Source: Oscillospiraceae bacterium
GTDB taxonomy: Bacteria > Bacillota > Clostridia > Oscillospirales > Ruminococcaceae
Assembly (NCBI GenBank): GCA_017532085.1
Contig: JAFXJT010000017.1
Location: 1-57,168, forward strand
DNA: 57,168 nucleotides
Direction of reading: 5' to 3'
Position 1 is the stretch's first letter. Every line of letters starts with the position of its first letter. Under the pieces are notes generated by a model. That model was not told the DNA's origin and ran no database searches. It saw only the letters and a program-made list of their open reading frames with translations. Of this stretch, positions 36,090 through 45,107 are shown piece after piece. Made by a program: the position numbers and the translations under genes.

Positions 36090-37928
36090 ATGCTCACCTC
36101 CAGTCTGTTGGGAAACGACCATAACGAAATTGATATTCGGCTGCCCGATCCCGAAGCGGAACAGGCAGAAGCATTGCGTCGTCAATGTGCCGAAACCGCT
36201 GCGCTGCGCAATCAAAGACGATTGGCTGCCACACAATCACGCCCCATCAAAAAACGTGCTGTGCGTAAGGCGCTGGAAGAACGTATGCAGGCCAAAGAAG
36301 CTTTGCATCAAAAGCATCTGCCGGTATCAGAGCCTGTTATAGCAATGGAAACGTCCACAATCATCACCGCTCCGATTGCGCCTCAGCAGGATCCGCTGCT
36401 GCGAATCCGAGAGGCAGAAGAGCTGCATTTCTTAGAAAAGCAGCGCCTTGCGGAAGAACAAGCCAAAAGAGCTGCAGCGGAAGAAGCCTATGCGAAGGAG
36501 TCGCAAAGTGCAAAAGGATTTTGCCGTTCCTTACAGCGTAAAGCAGTGCGCCAATGGAAAAAAGAAGCCGCTGCCATCGAAGTCCAAAAACACCTGCCCC
36601 AAATGGAACGGCGCATGGCAATTGCGAATGTACTGCTATGCTCTGTCTTAGGGCTGGGGATTGGTACGGGCATGCTGATTCTGGAGCGTCCTACGATCTC
36701 AGAAACCGAAAATCGTACCTTAGCTTCCATGCCAAGCTTTTCCTTGTCCGATTATTGGAATGGCAGCTATACCGCCGGCGTTTCCGAATTCTATAACGAT
36801 ACCGTCCCTTTCCGTGAGCTGTTTAAGCATCTGACAGCAACCTTCCGCAACTATATGGGCTGGCAGACAGGCGGTGCAATCATCCATGGCGGCAGACCGC
36901 AAGGAGATAATACCGCTTCTTCCGAGGTTGTCACAACAACCACTGCAGCACAAACGACACTGTCCACAAATCCTGCCATCAGTATTACCACCACCACAAC
37001 AACCACCACAACTCCCCCTGTTGTCACGCAGCCGGAGGAACATCAAGGAGAACTGAGCAACAATATTCTGATTCATAAAAACCGAGGCATCATGCTGTAT
37101 GGCGGCAGCTATCGGGTCGGACAGAATTATGCATCCTTCCTCAATGCCTATCAATCAGAGTTGGGTCCGAGTGTTCATATCTATTCCATGGTGATACCTA
37201 CTCCCTGCTCTTTTTATACGCCGGAAGAATTCCAATATCTGATCGGCAGTGAATATGATAATATCCAAAACATCAATGCCCATCTTGTGGATGTGACCCC
37301 TGTGGATGCTTATGGTGCCTTGGCAGCTCATACCGATGAATATATCTATATGCGCACCGATCATCACTGGTCCGCACTGGGCGCATTCTATGCGGCAGAA
37401 GCATTTTCTGCAGCGGCTCGTGTGCCTTTTGCAAAAATCTCCGAATATGAAAAGGTCACAAAGCCCGGATATGTCGGCACGCTGTATGGCTATTCCGGTG
37501 ATATTGCACTGAAAAACAATCCTGAAGATTTCTTCTATTATACGCCCAAAGCAGAATATACCACCACATATTATAACCCCAGTCTGGGTGCCAAGCGAAC
37601 AGCACCGCTGCTGCTCAATCTGGATCATCTTTCCCCCGTCAGCTGGTATATGGTTTATCTCGGCGGCGATGCGCGTGTCACACATGTCCAGACTGCCGTT
37701 AACAACGACAGAACCCTGGTCATCTTCAAAGACAGCTATGGAAATGCGCTGGTTCCTTGGCTGACTTCATCCTTCGAGAATATTTATGTTGTCGATTTGC
37801 GATATTTCACACCCAATGCTATAACGTATATCCAACAGGTCGGCGCAACCGATGTATTGTTTGCTATGAATACCTTTAGCGCAACCGGCGGAAATGCAAA
37901 GCATATTGAGACTCTGCGAATCCAATAA
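36090..37928 (+). CDS. DHHW-family protein, partner of MBOAT acyltransferase
   Basis: A 612-residue protein. Residues 1-175 are an unusual Lys/Arg/Glu/Ala-rich cytoplasmic extension; one membrane segment (about 179-200) leads to ERPTISETENRTLASMP, typical of DHHW proteins, a Thr-rich linker (about 275-315) and the SGNH-like domain with Asp424-His-His-Trp427 (YMRTDHHWSALGAF) and FKDSYGNALVP. These proteins finish O-acyl transfer after the MBOAT step. The ribosome binding site is AAAGGAG. It lies 89 bases after the MBOAT gene and is followed by the acyl carrier protein gene. Confidence 0.88.
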   Translation: MLTSSLLGNDHNEIDIRLPDPEAEQAEALRRQCAETAALRNQRRLAATQSRPIKKRAVRKALEERMQAKEALHQKHLPVSEPVIAMETSTIITAPIAPQQDPLLRIREAEELHFLEKQRLAEEQAKRAAAEEAYAKESQSAKGFCRSLQRKAVRQWKKEAAAIEVQKHLPQMERRMAIANVLLCSVLGLGIGTGMLILERPTISETENRTLASMPSFSLSDYWNGSYTAGVSEFYNDTVPFRELFKHLTATFRNYMGWQTGGAIIHGGRPQGDNTASSEVVTTTTAAQTTLSTNPAISITTTTTTTTTPPVVTQPEEHQGELSNNILIHKNRGIMLYGGSYRVGQNYASFLNAYQSELGPSVHIYSMVIPTPCSFYTPEEFQYLIGSEYDNIQNINAHLVDVTPVDAYGALAAHTDEYIYMRTDHHWSALGAFYAAEAFSAAARVPFAKISEYEKVTKPGYVGTLYGYSGDIALKNNPEDFFYYTPKAEYTTTYYNPSLGAKRTAPLLLNLDHLSPVSWYMVYLGGDARVTHVQTAVNNDRTLVIFKDSYGNALVPWLTSSFENIYVVDLRYFTPNAITYIQQVGATDVLFAMNTFSATGGNAKHIETLRIQ

Positions 37929-37948
37929 GAAAAAAGGAGACGATATCT

Positions 37949-38191
37949 ATGACCAAAACAGAAGCGTTGAAAATGCTCAATCCCATTTTTTGTGAGGTGT
38001 TTGATGATGACAGCATTGTGTTGACCGAAGAAACAACTGCTGCAGATATCGATGGCTGGGACAGTGTAGAGCATTTTAATCTGATCTCGGCAGTGGAAGC
38101 CGCTTTTTCCATGCAGTTTCAGATGCGTGAGGTATCCGGCATGAAAAATGTCGGTGAAATGGCTGAGATTGTCGCACAGCGTGCAAAATAA
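37949..38191 (+). CDS. Acyl carrier protein of the MBOAT/DHHW operon
   Basis: An 80-residue carrier protein. The phosphopantetheine site is Ser39 in GWDSVEH, followed by the typical helix NLISAVEAAFSMQF. This resembles DltC in teichoic acid D-alanylation, where a carrier hands the acyl group to the MBOAT protein; no adenylating enzyme to load it lies nearby. The ribosome binding site is AAAGGAG. It is the last gene before a terminator. Confidence 0.9.
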   Translation: MTKTEALKMLNPIFCEVFDDDSIVLTEETTAADIDGWDSVEHFNLISAVEAAFSMQFQMREVSGMKNVGEMAEIVAQRAK

Positions 38192-38203
38192 GCAGAAACA
38201 AAT

Positions 38204-38246
38204 ACAGATCCGGACCATATCACATCGGTTCGGATCTGCTTTTTTG
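38204..38246 (+). terminator. Terminator of the MBOAT operon
   Basis: CAGATCCG pairs with CGGATCTG in a long hairpin, followed by CTTTTTTG. Confidence 0.85.
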
Positions 38247-38403
38247 TCTGCACCAGAAGGATGTTCCGTGGATTTGACATCATGTGATCTGACAGCACGC
38301 TCCGTTTTCCATCGCAAAAACTGCCAAGTCCATAAAACAGCTTCGATTCTCAGCGCATTCACAAATCAATGCCATCAAACATATCATATACCGAGGTGAT
38401 GGA

Positions 38404-38925
38404 ATGAACCGAAACGCAAGAAGCAAATCAGAGCATTACGCTGCATTGCTTATGCGGCATCCTGATGCCTATGCTGAAATAAAAGGCAGTGCAGAGTACC
38501 CGCAAATTTACGGAGCTGTGCGATGGTATCAGATCACAAACGGCGTACTGATTGCTGCGGAAATCAATGGACTTCCCTATTCTCACGAGAATTGCGGCAA
38601 TCCTGTATTTGGGTTCCATATTCATGCAGGCACGCAGTGTGAGGGTGATCTGCATGATCCTTTTTCATCAGCCATGTCACACTATAATCCTTCTGGCTGT
38701 CCGCATCCTTTTCATGCAGGTGATCTGCCGCCGCTGTTTGGAAATCACGGATACGCATTTTCGGCATTTGTAACCGATCGGTTTGCTCTTTCTGAAGTGA
38801 TTGGCAAAACGGTGATCCTCCATGGCAATCCCGATGATTTTACCTCGCAGCCATCGGGCAATGCAGGACAAAAGCTGGCTTGCGGCAGGATTACGGCTTG
38901 CAAATACGGCTGCAAAATATGCTGA
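38404..38925 (+). CDS. Cu/Zn superoxide dismutase-family protein without signal peptide
   Basis: A 173-residue protein with a full set of Cu/Zn SOD ligands: His72 and His74 (FHIHAG), bridging His93 (SHYNP), His101, His104 and Asp107 (HPFHAGD), and His140 (VILHGNPDD), plus the cysteine pair Cys64/Cys160. It should dismutate superoxide. There is no signal peptide, so it probably works in the cytoplasm, unlike most bacterial Cu/Zn SODs; short clostridial versions of this kind exist. The ribosome binding site is GAGGTG. Confidence 0.88.
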   Translation: MNRNARSKSEHYAALLMRHPDAYAEIKGSAEYPQIYGAVRWYQITNGVLIAAEINGLPYSHENCGNPVFGFHIHAGTQCEGDLHDPFSSAMSHYNPSGCPHPFHAGDLPPLFGNHGYAFSAFVTDRFALSEVIGKTVILHGNPDDFTSQPSGNAGQKLACGRITACKYGCKIC

Positions 38926-38975
38926 TCACTTTATGATTCCCGATATAATATGCTCGCTATCAAAACACAGCACAA

Positions 38976-39018
38976 GAGGCTGCAGAGGTTCGGTTTGGAA
39001 CGCTGCGGTCTCTTTTTG
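38976..39018 (+). terminator. Candidate terminator of the SOD gene
   Basis: GAGGCTGCAG pairs with CTGCGGTCTC (with wobble pairs), with an inner GGTTC/GGAAC stem, followed by TTTTTG. Confidence 0.6.
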
Positions 39019-39237
39019 ATTGCAAATGACAGTGGAGGTGTGACATTGCCTTACGAAAGAATCACCGTATTTTTATCGCAACGGCAATCGGTATGGGGAT
39101 AGGATCGGGAAGAACCGGACGCTGTATCACAGCACAATTCCCGATCTTGAAACGAGATCCAAGCCGATATGCGCTCCAATCGCAGCACCTATGGCGCATT
39201 TTAAGTATGATTGCACAGTTTTTCTGCGAAATAGTGC
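39019..39237. other. Unassigned stretch, possible gene remnant
   Basis: A GGAGGTG (39032-39038) lies at ribosome-binding distance from a TTG, but that frame stops after 18 codons. A second frame reads RKNHRIFIATAIGMGIGSG and could be the remains of a membrane protein N-terminus. I see no intact gene. Confidence 0.3.
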
Positions 39238-39266
39238 TTGACGAGCAGAATAAGCTGCGTTATAAT
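39238..39266 (+). promoter_or_regulatory. Promoter of the CE3/CE1 esterase gene
   Basis: TTGACG (39238-39243), 17 bases, perfect TATAAT (39261-39266). About 105 bases of leader precede the start. Confidence 0.75.
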
Positions 39267-39375
39267 ACTATTAAGCTGCAATCAAATGATGTATATCTTG
39301 TGTTTTCTGCAGGATTACCGCAGTACCCATACCCCAAATGCCGGACATCCGGCTTTATGATGAGGAGGAATGATT

Positions 39376-41661
39376 ATGAAAAAACTAAAAACGCTTCTGA
39401 CAGCTTCTGTCGTAACGATCACGACACTGTTTTCATCCGGACTGTATTTCGAGAATCCCGATGCCAAGGCGCTGGATCAGGTCAGTATCATGCCGATCGG
39501 TGACTCCATCACATTCGGCTATGGAGAAGACGGCGGATATCGGAAATATCTTGATTATGCTCTAAAAGGAAAGGGTATTTCATTTGATATGGTCGGACCG
39601 GAAGGAAGAAATGAAGCAAGCTTCAATTACAAAGGTCAGACCTGTCAATATGATGATAACCATGCAGGATACAGCGGCTATACGATCAAGCAGCAATATC
39701 CGATACCCAGCTGGGGTGAGAATGGTCTCTATGAAAAGCTGATAAGCAAGGATGCAATCAAAACCTGTCAGCCGGATATTGTTTTGCTCATCATCGGCAC
39801 AAATGATATGACTGCAAACCGTCCCCTGAATGACTGCGAAAATGATTTACATACGCTGCTGGATTATATGCTCAAAGATTTGCCGCAGGACGGTGTGATC
39901 TTCATGGGTTCGATCCCGGAGTTTACGGCTTACGGCGGTAATGCGCAGCGAGTTGCAAATTATAACAACACCGTGAAAAAGGTTGCTGAATCTTACGGAG
40001 AAAACGTTCGGTTTGCGGATGTTCATGGCTGTCTGAACGGCACTGCTGATCTGGCATCCGATGCACTTCATCCAAATGGGACGGGCTATGAGAAAATGGG
40101 TCAGTTCTGGGCAAATGTGATCGAAGAGTATTTGGCGCAACAGAATACAACACCGATTGATCCCAATAATCCCGAAGTGCTGCATTCCGGATTTGAAAAC
40201 GGTCTTTCCGGCTGGCAGGCACGCGGAAGCGCAAGTGTAACCTGTTCTTCGGCGGCTGCTGCAAACGGAAATGCATCTGCACTTGTCACAGGACGCACAG
40301 CATCATGGAATGGCATTTTGTATCCGCTGAACAGCACTCAATGCCCTGCGGGTACCCATATCAGTGTACAAGCGCAAGTACTGCAGAATTCAGGCGCTCC
40401 CGTACACTTCAAATTAACCATGCAGTATGACACCGACAACGGTGCCGTATATGACACCTTCGCAGAAGGCAATGCGGCTTCCGGTGAGTGGCTGACACTG
40501 TCCGCAGCAAACTATACCATTGCACAGGGAACAAATCCGATGCTGTATATCGAAACGGATACTGATCTCTGCGATTTCTATTTGGATGAGGTCATTGTCA
40601 CAAAGGTTGACGGCACACTCCCGCCAGATGACAGCTTCAAAATGGGTGATGTGGATCACAACGGTACGGTGGACAAATCGGATGCCGCTGCACTCTGCAG
40701 CTACCTGCTGGCTCAAGGCAACCAAATCTACGCTGACACCTCTGATATGAACAATGACGGATTGCTGGATGCAAAGGATCTGACACTGCTGAAACGTATG
40801 CTGCTCAATCCGCCCGAACAGAATCCCAATGGAGCACAGCCGGAATATATGTCGAAGATCCGTGATCAGATCACGGTGAATGTACCTTCCTCTGCCTTGG
40901 CAGCGGCAGAAGGCACCGTAGAGCATATCACATATTTTTCCGCAAAGGCAAATCACGAAAAGGGCGCGAATGTCTGGCTGCCGCCGGGATATGATAAAAA
41001 CAAACAGTATCCTGTGTTCTATGTCAATCACGGATACGGCGGTGATGAATCCGCTATGCTCAACGGCATGGGCGTGCGGGAAATCGCTTCAAACCTCATC
41101 AAAAGCGGCGAAGCAGAGCCTATGATCATCGTCTTTACGAATCAGTACACGCACCCGCAGCGCACAGTTGCCACCGGAAACGGTGCAGAAGATGTGCCCT
41201 ACTATGATGCATTTGTGGAAGATCTGCCGGGCAGCCTGATGCCCTATATCGAATCCCATTATCCTGTGAAAACAGGACGCGAAAACACAGCAATTGCAGG
41301 CTTTTCCATGGGCGGAAGAGAGTCGCTCTATATTGGTATCATGTGCAAGGATAAGATCGGATATATCGGTGCGGGCGCACCGGCACCGGGCATCTTCCCC
41401 ACAAAGGATCACATCATGGATCATCCGGGCTGCCTCAGCCAGGATGAGATCCGGATCGATCCGCCGTATCAGCCTTATGTGCTGATGATCGCAGGCGGCA
41501 CCAATGACGGTATGGTGGGAAGCTATCCGGAGCAATATCACAATCTGTTCACAGAGCATGGCACGGACAACATCTTTATCCCCGTACCGGGCGGCGGTCA
41601 TGATGGCAGCACGGTCATCCCGCTGATGTACAACTTCATCCGCTGCCTGTTTAAGGCTTGA
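39376..41661 (+). CDS. Cellulosomal bifunctional esterase: CE3, CBM, dockerin, CE1
   Basis: A 761-residue secreted xylan esterase. Order: signal peptide 1-32; SGNH-type CE3 acetyl-xylan esterase about 36-255 (GDSIT with Ser44, GTNDM, SDALHPNG); CBM4/22-like module about 268-410; dockerin about 424-485 with two Ca loops (DVDHNGTVDKSD and DMNNDGLLDAKD); CE1 feruloyl/acetyl esterase about 515-760 (nucleophile Ser644 in GFSMGG, late GGGHDG). It should remove acetyl and feruloyl groups from xylan. The start at 39376 is chosen because AGGAGGA abuts the earlier ATG 39370. The dockerin is internal rather than terminal, as in some Ruminococcus flavefaciens esterases. Confidence 0.93.
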   Translation: MKKLKTLLTASVVTITTLFSSGLYFENPDAKALDQVSIMPIGDSITFGYGEDGGYRKYLDYALKGKGISFDMVGPEGRNEASFNYKGQTCQYDDNHAGYSGYTIKQQYPIPSWGENGLYEKLISKDAIKTCQPDIVLLIIGTNDMTANRPLNDCENDLHTLLDYMLKDLPQDGVIFMGSIPEFTAYGGNAQRVANYNNTVKKVAESYGENVRFADVHGCLNGTADLASDALHPNGTGYEKMGQFWANVIEEYLAQQNTTPIDPNNPEVLHSGFENGLSGWQARGSASVTCSSAAAANGNASALVTGRTASWNGILYPLNSTQCPAGTHISVQAQVLQNSGAPVHFKLTMQYDTDNGAVYDTFAEGNAASGEWLTLSAANYTIAQGTNPMLYIETDTDLCDFYLDEVIVTKVDGTLPPDDSFKMGDVDHNGTVDKSDAAALCSYLLAQGNQIYADTSDMNNDGLLDAKDLTLLKRMLLNPPEQNPNGAQPEYMSKIRDQITVNVPSSALAAAEGTVEHITYFSAKANHEKGANVWLPPGYDKNKQYPVFYVNHGYGGDESAMLNGMGVREIASNLIKSGEAEPMIIVFTNQYTHPQRTVATGNGAEDVPYYDAFVEDLPGSLMPYIESHYPVKTGRENTAIAGFSMGGRESLYIGIMCKDKIGYIGAGAPAPGIFPTKDHIMDHPGCLSQDEIRIDPPYQPYVLMIAGGTNDGMVGSYPEQYHNLFTEHGTDNIFIPVPGGGHDGSTVIPLMYNFIRCLFKA

Positions 41662-41713
41662 TCACAAGCCTGCAAACCTTCTGTTTTTCCATCAAAAAAA
41701 GAATACGATATGA

Positions 41714-41740
41714 AAATGCCCTTGTATACTAAGGGCATTT
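41714..41740 (+). terminator. Terminator after the esterase gene
   Basis: AAATGCCCTT pairs perfectly with AAGGGCATTT around a 7-base loop, followed by an imperfect T run. Confidence 0.6.
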
Positions 41741-41809
41741 CTTAAAGTTTCTTACAAATCAGACCAATTCGCTTTTGCTTAGAAGCGCATGGAAAGGAGG
41801 CTCTCAAGC

Positions 41810-42013
41810 ATGGATAACATAATGGAATATCTTCCGTTTTTGATTCCGCTTGTCATTGTACAGTTTACACTGCTGGGTTATACCTTGTATCACATTTTGA
41901 CGCACAAAACCTACAAGCGAGGGAGTCGCGCATTGTGGCTTGTCATCACCATCGTACTGATGAATTTTGTCGGACCGGTTCTTTATTTCCTGCTCGGCAA
42001 GGAGGATGCTTAA
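41810..42013 (+). CDS. Small PLDc_N-domain membrane protein (YxlE-like)
   Basis: A 67-residue protein with two membrane segments (about 10-32 and 42-63) and the PLDc_N pattern TLYHILTHKTYKRGSRALWLVI...NFVGPVLYFLLGK. The start at 41810 is set by AAAGGAGG; the frame from 41789 places that site inside the gene. In Bacillus subtilis, YxlE of this family sits in the sigY operon with an ABC transporter and lowers sigma-Y activity. The same order (PLDc_N, ATPase, permease) is seen here. Its stop overlaps the ATPase start. Confidence 0.85.
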   Translation: MDNIMEYLPFLIPLVIVQFTLLGYTLYHILTHKTYKRGSRALWLVITIVLMNFVGPVLYFLLGKEDA

Positions 42014-42912
42014 TGGATATGCTGCAAATTACCGGTTTGCATAAGCGATTTGGTGACAAAGAGGTGCTCAAAGGACTGGATCTGGTTGTGCCGGAACACA
42101 GCATTTTCGGATTTATCGGCAAAAACGGTTCCGGAAAAACAACAACCATGAAAACCGTGCTGGGACTCCTGGCAGCAGATGCCGGTGTGATGATGGTAAA
42201 CGGTGAAAAAGTGGTTTATGGTCAAACGGCTACCAACCGTTTTATCGGCTATCTGCCCGATGTACCGGAGTTTTATCCGTTTATGACTGCGCAGGAGTAT
42301 CTTCGATTCTGCGGCGAAATCACCGGATTGAAAAAGTCAGAGAATGAACAACGCTGCAAGGAGCTCTTGACACTGGTGGGACTTGGCGATGAAACACACC
42401 GCATCAAAGGATTTTCAAGAGGCATGAAACAACGCTTGGGTATTGCACAGGCGCTCTTGAATCGTCCGAAACTGCTGATCTGTGATGAGCCAACTTCTGC
42501 TCTTGATCCCGTGGGCAGAAAAGAGATTCTGGATATTCTCATCGCTGTCAGAGAACATACAACCGTTGTCTTTTCAACACATATTCTCTCCGATGTAGAG
42601 CGCATTTGTACGGATGTCGCTTTTCTGGATCACGGGGTGATCGGTATGCAAGGAACACTCTCTGACATCAAAACGAAATACCGCAGCGAAGAATATCTGC
42701 TGGAAACGGAACATGATACAGATCTTCTGATGCTTCAGCAGGCGTTTCCCAATCTTCGGCAGACCGGCAAACATCAAATGATCTTTTGTGAAAGAGATTA
42801 TACCATGTTTGAGGTGCTGCGTTTTGTAGCAGATCAAAAAATTCTCCTTGTGAAAATGGAACGAACAGAGCCAACGCTGGAGTCTTTGTTTATGGAGGTG
42901 ACTCGGAATTGA
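42013..42912 (+). CDS. ABC transporter ATP-binding protein (YxlF-like)
   Basis: A 299-residue ATPase. Walker A GKNGSGKTT (36-44), signature FSRGMKQRLGIAQAL, Walker B LLICDEPTSALDP and the H-loop STHILSDVE are intact. It energises the membrane protein encoded next, in the pattern of bacteriocin-export, immunity and envelope-stress transporters. The start at 42013 follows GGAGGA and shares one base with the preceding stop. The substrate is unknown. Confidence 0.93.
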   Translation: MDMLQITGLHKRFGDKEVLKGLDLVVPEHSIFGFIGKNGSGKTTTMKTVLGLLAADAGVMMVNGEKVVYGQTATNRFIGYLPDVPEFYPFMTAQEYLRFCGEITGLKKSENEQRCKELLTLVGLGDETHRIKGFSRGMKQRLGIAQALLNRPKLLICDEPTSALDPVGRKEILDILIAVREHTTVVFSTHILSDVERICTDVAFLDHGVIGMQGTLSDIKTKYRSEEYLLETEHDTDLLMLQQAFPNLRQTGKHQMIFCERDYTMFEVLRFVADQKILLVKMERTEPTLESLFMEVTRN

Positions 42913-43679
42913 AATCCTTGATTGCCTGTATGAAAAAAGAAATCATGGAGCAATTTCGCTCTGGCAAACTGATGATTCTCGGCATCCTGTTTGTTTTGTT
43001 TGGCATTATGAATCCCGCCGTTGCAAAAATGACTCCATGGCTGCTGGAGACATTATCGGATTCCCTGTCGCAAAGCGGTATGAACGTAACATCTGTAACC
43101 GTAACCGCTATGCATTCCTGGGTACAGTTTTTCAAGAATATACCAATGGCTTTGATCGCTTTTGTGCTGCTGGAAAGCAATCTCTTCACTAAGGAATACC
43201 AAATAGGAACCTTGGTGCTTTCTTTGACAAAAGGATTGGAGCGCTATAAAGTTGTTGTTTCCAAAACAGTCGTGCTCACTTTGCTTTGGACCCTTGGCTA
43301 CTGGATCTGTTTTGCCATTACTTACGGATATAACGCATATTTCTGGGATAATGCAGCGGCACAAAACCTCATATGTTCTGTGATATGTTGGTGGCTGTTC
43401 GGTTTGTGGGTAATTGCTCTGACTGTCTTATTCTCTACGATTGCCAAATCCAACACAGGGGTACTCATCGGAACAGGCGGTTCTGTGCTTGCCATCTATT
43501 GCATCGGACTGTTCCCGAAAGTGAAATCGTATGTTCCCACTCTGTTAATGGACGGCAATTCGCTGATTTATGGAATCCGTGATGTGCAGACATATTCTTC
43601 CGTAATCATCATTACCGTTGTTTGCAGTGTCGTTTGCTTTGCGACAAGTATCCCGATCTTTAATAAAAAAACAATATAA
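42909..43679 (+). CDS. ABC-2 type permease (YxlG-like)
   Basis: A 256-residue membrane protein with about six segments, the partner of the preceding ATPase. It starts with TTG at 42909, supported by GGAGGTG, and overlaps the ATPase stop by 4 bases. It begins LIACMKKEIMEQFRSGKLMI, typical of ABC-2 permeases, and has a VLLESNLFTKEYQIGTL loop. The three genes form one operon. Confidence 0.88.
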   Translation: MKSLIACMKKEIMEQFRSGKLMILGILFVLFGIMNPAVAKMTPWLLETLSDSLSQSGMNVTSVTVTAMHSWVQFFKNIPMALIAFVLLESNLFTKEYQIGTLVLSLTKGLERYKVVVSKTVVLTLLWTLGYWICFAITYGYNAYFWDNAAAQNLICSVICWWLFGLWVIALTVLFSTIAKSNTGVLIGTGGSVLAIYCIGLFPKVKSYVPTLLMDGNSLIYGIRDVQTYSSVIIITVVCSVVCFATSIPIFNKKTI

Positions 43680-43713
43680 CACTGAGAATCCGCATCCTGT
43701 GAGGTGAAATACT

Positions 43714-44280
43714 GTGAGACATGATATTCGTTTGAATATCCATTATTCTGCACCCAAAGAAATATGGGAAACGATATCTGATGTATATCGAACATTGCCA
43801 TACTGGCATGAGGATCACTATCCTCATTGGATTGGCGATGCAATCGATCTATGTGCCTCTGTTGAACCCGGCGGAATACAGATTTCAGGTGTGATGCCGG
43901 AAACCATATGGAATACATGGTATGATACCCTAAAAAAACGATTGACTGAAACATTGGGCTATGCAATCGGTGAGCCGGAAGAAGGGTATCCATTCAAGTA
44001 TTGGGAACCATTCCAGAAACAATATTCCGAGATAGAGTCCATGGATCATAAGAAAATCGTGTTTCACGATCAGTCAACATTTTTTTGGGAACAATTTGAA
44101 CGCCGTGAAAGAGATATTACAGCGACGCCTCCGTATTTTGTATTCTGCTCTCCTTACATTACGCTGCGAATCTCTTTCGATGACGCAGGTCCATGCTCAA
44201 AGAAAAAAAGGATCCGGCATTTCCATGATTTTCTAGCGAAACTCAATGCCATAGGAATCACAACTTTGGATTTATCGTAA
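43714..44280 (+). CDS. Hypothetical protein
   Basis: A 188-residue soluble protein starting with GTG at 43714 after GAGGTG. I do not recognise it. It is rich in aromatic residues (PYWHEDHYPHWIGD, IWNTWYDTL, PFKYWEPFQKQY) and has no signal peptide or membrane segment. It lies 34 bases after the ABC permease gene with no terminator between, so it may belong to that operon. An immunity-type or stress protein is one possibility but nothing in the sequence proves it. Confidence 0.6.
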   Translation: MRHDIRLNIHYSAPKEIWETISDVYRTLPYWHEDHYPHWIGDAIDLCASVEPGGIQISGVMPETIWNTWYDTLKKRLTETLGYAIGEPEEGYPFKYWEPFQKQYSEIESMDHKKIVFHDQSTFFWEQFERRERDITATPPYFVFCSPYITLRISFDDAGPCSKKKRIRHFHDFLAKLNAIGITTLDLS

Positions 44281-44317
44281 TCGCGCTCCATTGCATGCAT
44301 CAACAACGGAATATCCA

Positions 44318-44355
44318 TAAAAAGCCGCCTGTGACTGCTCACAGACGGCTTTGTG
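44318..44355. terminator. Bidirectional terminator between converging operons
   Basis: AAAGCCG and TGTGA pair with TCACA and CGGCTTT across a short loop, with A and T runs on the sides. It separates the ABC module from the anti-sigma gene. Confidence 0.6.
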
Positions 44356-44399
44356 TCTTATGAAGTTGAAAGACAAATGCTATCACAACTTGCAACGAC

Positions 44400-45107
44400 T
44401 TATTGTTTCACTTTTATCAGATGAACAATTTCACCGCTTTCATCCACAATCAGAACCTCAGGGTTTTCTTTTGTGGTATAGAGTGTTGCAGGGATGTGGC
44501 TGAAGAATGCTCTATAATTCCCATCGTAATCACTGGGAGAACCCAGACAGATATCAGGGGTGTAAATCTCTGTACCTGCATGATATTCAACATAAGCTTC
44601 GCCATTCACGATGACATGTTTCATGTAATGGCAGATGTCATTCTCTCTGTTGTTTGAAGATGATGTATGAACCGTTGAATCTGTATTGTTTTCCGGTGTC
44701 GGCTGTACATCATTGTCATTTGTAACGCCATGCAAATCATTGCGATTCTCATTGAACTGATCTGATGCTTCATTGGACTGCGACGATGCAGAATTCATCG
44801 AAGCATTTCCTTTGGAGTACTCATCCGCAGAATTGGAAGGATTGATATGTGTCCTATTGTCATTGCTTTCTTCAACAATAGAAGTTTCGGTTATACTCTC
44901 AATGACCTCTGTATTCATATCTAAAACAGGAAGCGTTCCCTGATAAGAGTGCCAACATCCTGCCCCCACAACAGTCAGACAAAGCACACACGCTGTTGCG
45001 CTGATTGCAGCAGCTTTCTTGATTCTTCTGTTTTTCAATTGCTGCTGTTCCATATATTCATCCCGTGCCACAAAAACGGCACTTGCGATTTCTTTAGCGT
45101 TCTTCAT
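44400..45107 (-). CDS. Membrane-anchored anti-sigma-type protein
   Basis: A 235-residue protein encoded directly after an ECF sigma factor, overlapping it by 14 bases. A short N-terminal cytoplasmic part (1-30) is followed by one membrane segment (about 31-51), a Ser/Asn/Thr-rich external linker (about 75-165) and a small C-terminal domain (YVEYHAGTEIYTPDICLG). No ZAS zinc motif is seen in the N-terminus. Its position says that it binds or restrains the sigma factor. The start at 45107 is chosen over 45134 because AAAGGATGG lies between them. Confidence 0.72.
   Translation of the reverse strand: MKNAKEIASAVFVARDEYMEQQQLKNRRIKKAAAISATACVLCLTVVGAGCWHSYQGTLPVLDMNTEVIESITETSIVEESNDNRTHINPSNSADEYSKGNASMNSASSQSNEASDQFNENRNDLHGVTNDNDVQPTPENNTDSTVHTSSSNNRENDICHYMKHVIVNGEAYVEYHAGTEIYTPDICLGSPSDYDGNYRAFFSHIPATLYTTKENPEVLIVDESGEIVHLIKVKQ

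Noticed and set aside
39093-39503. Rightward 136-codon frame
   Set aside because: It overlaps the esterase promoter and the esterase start in another frame and has no ribosome binding site.
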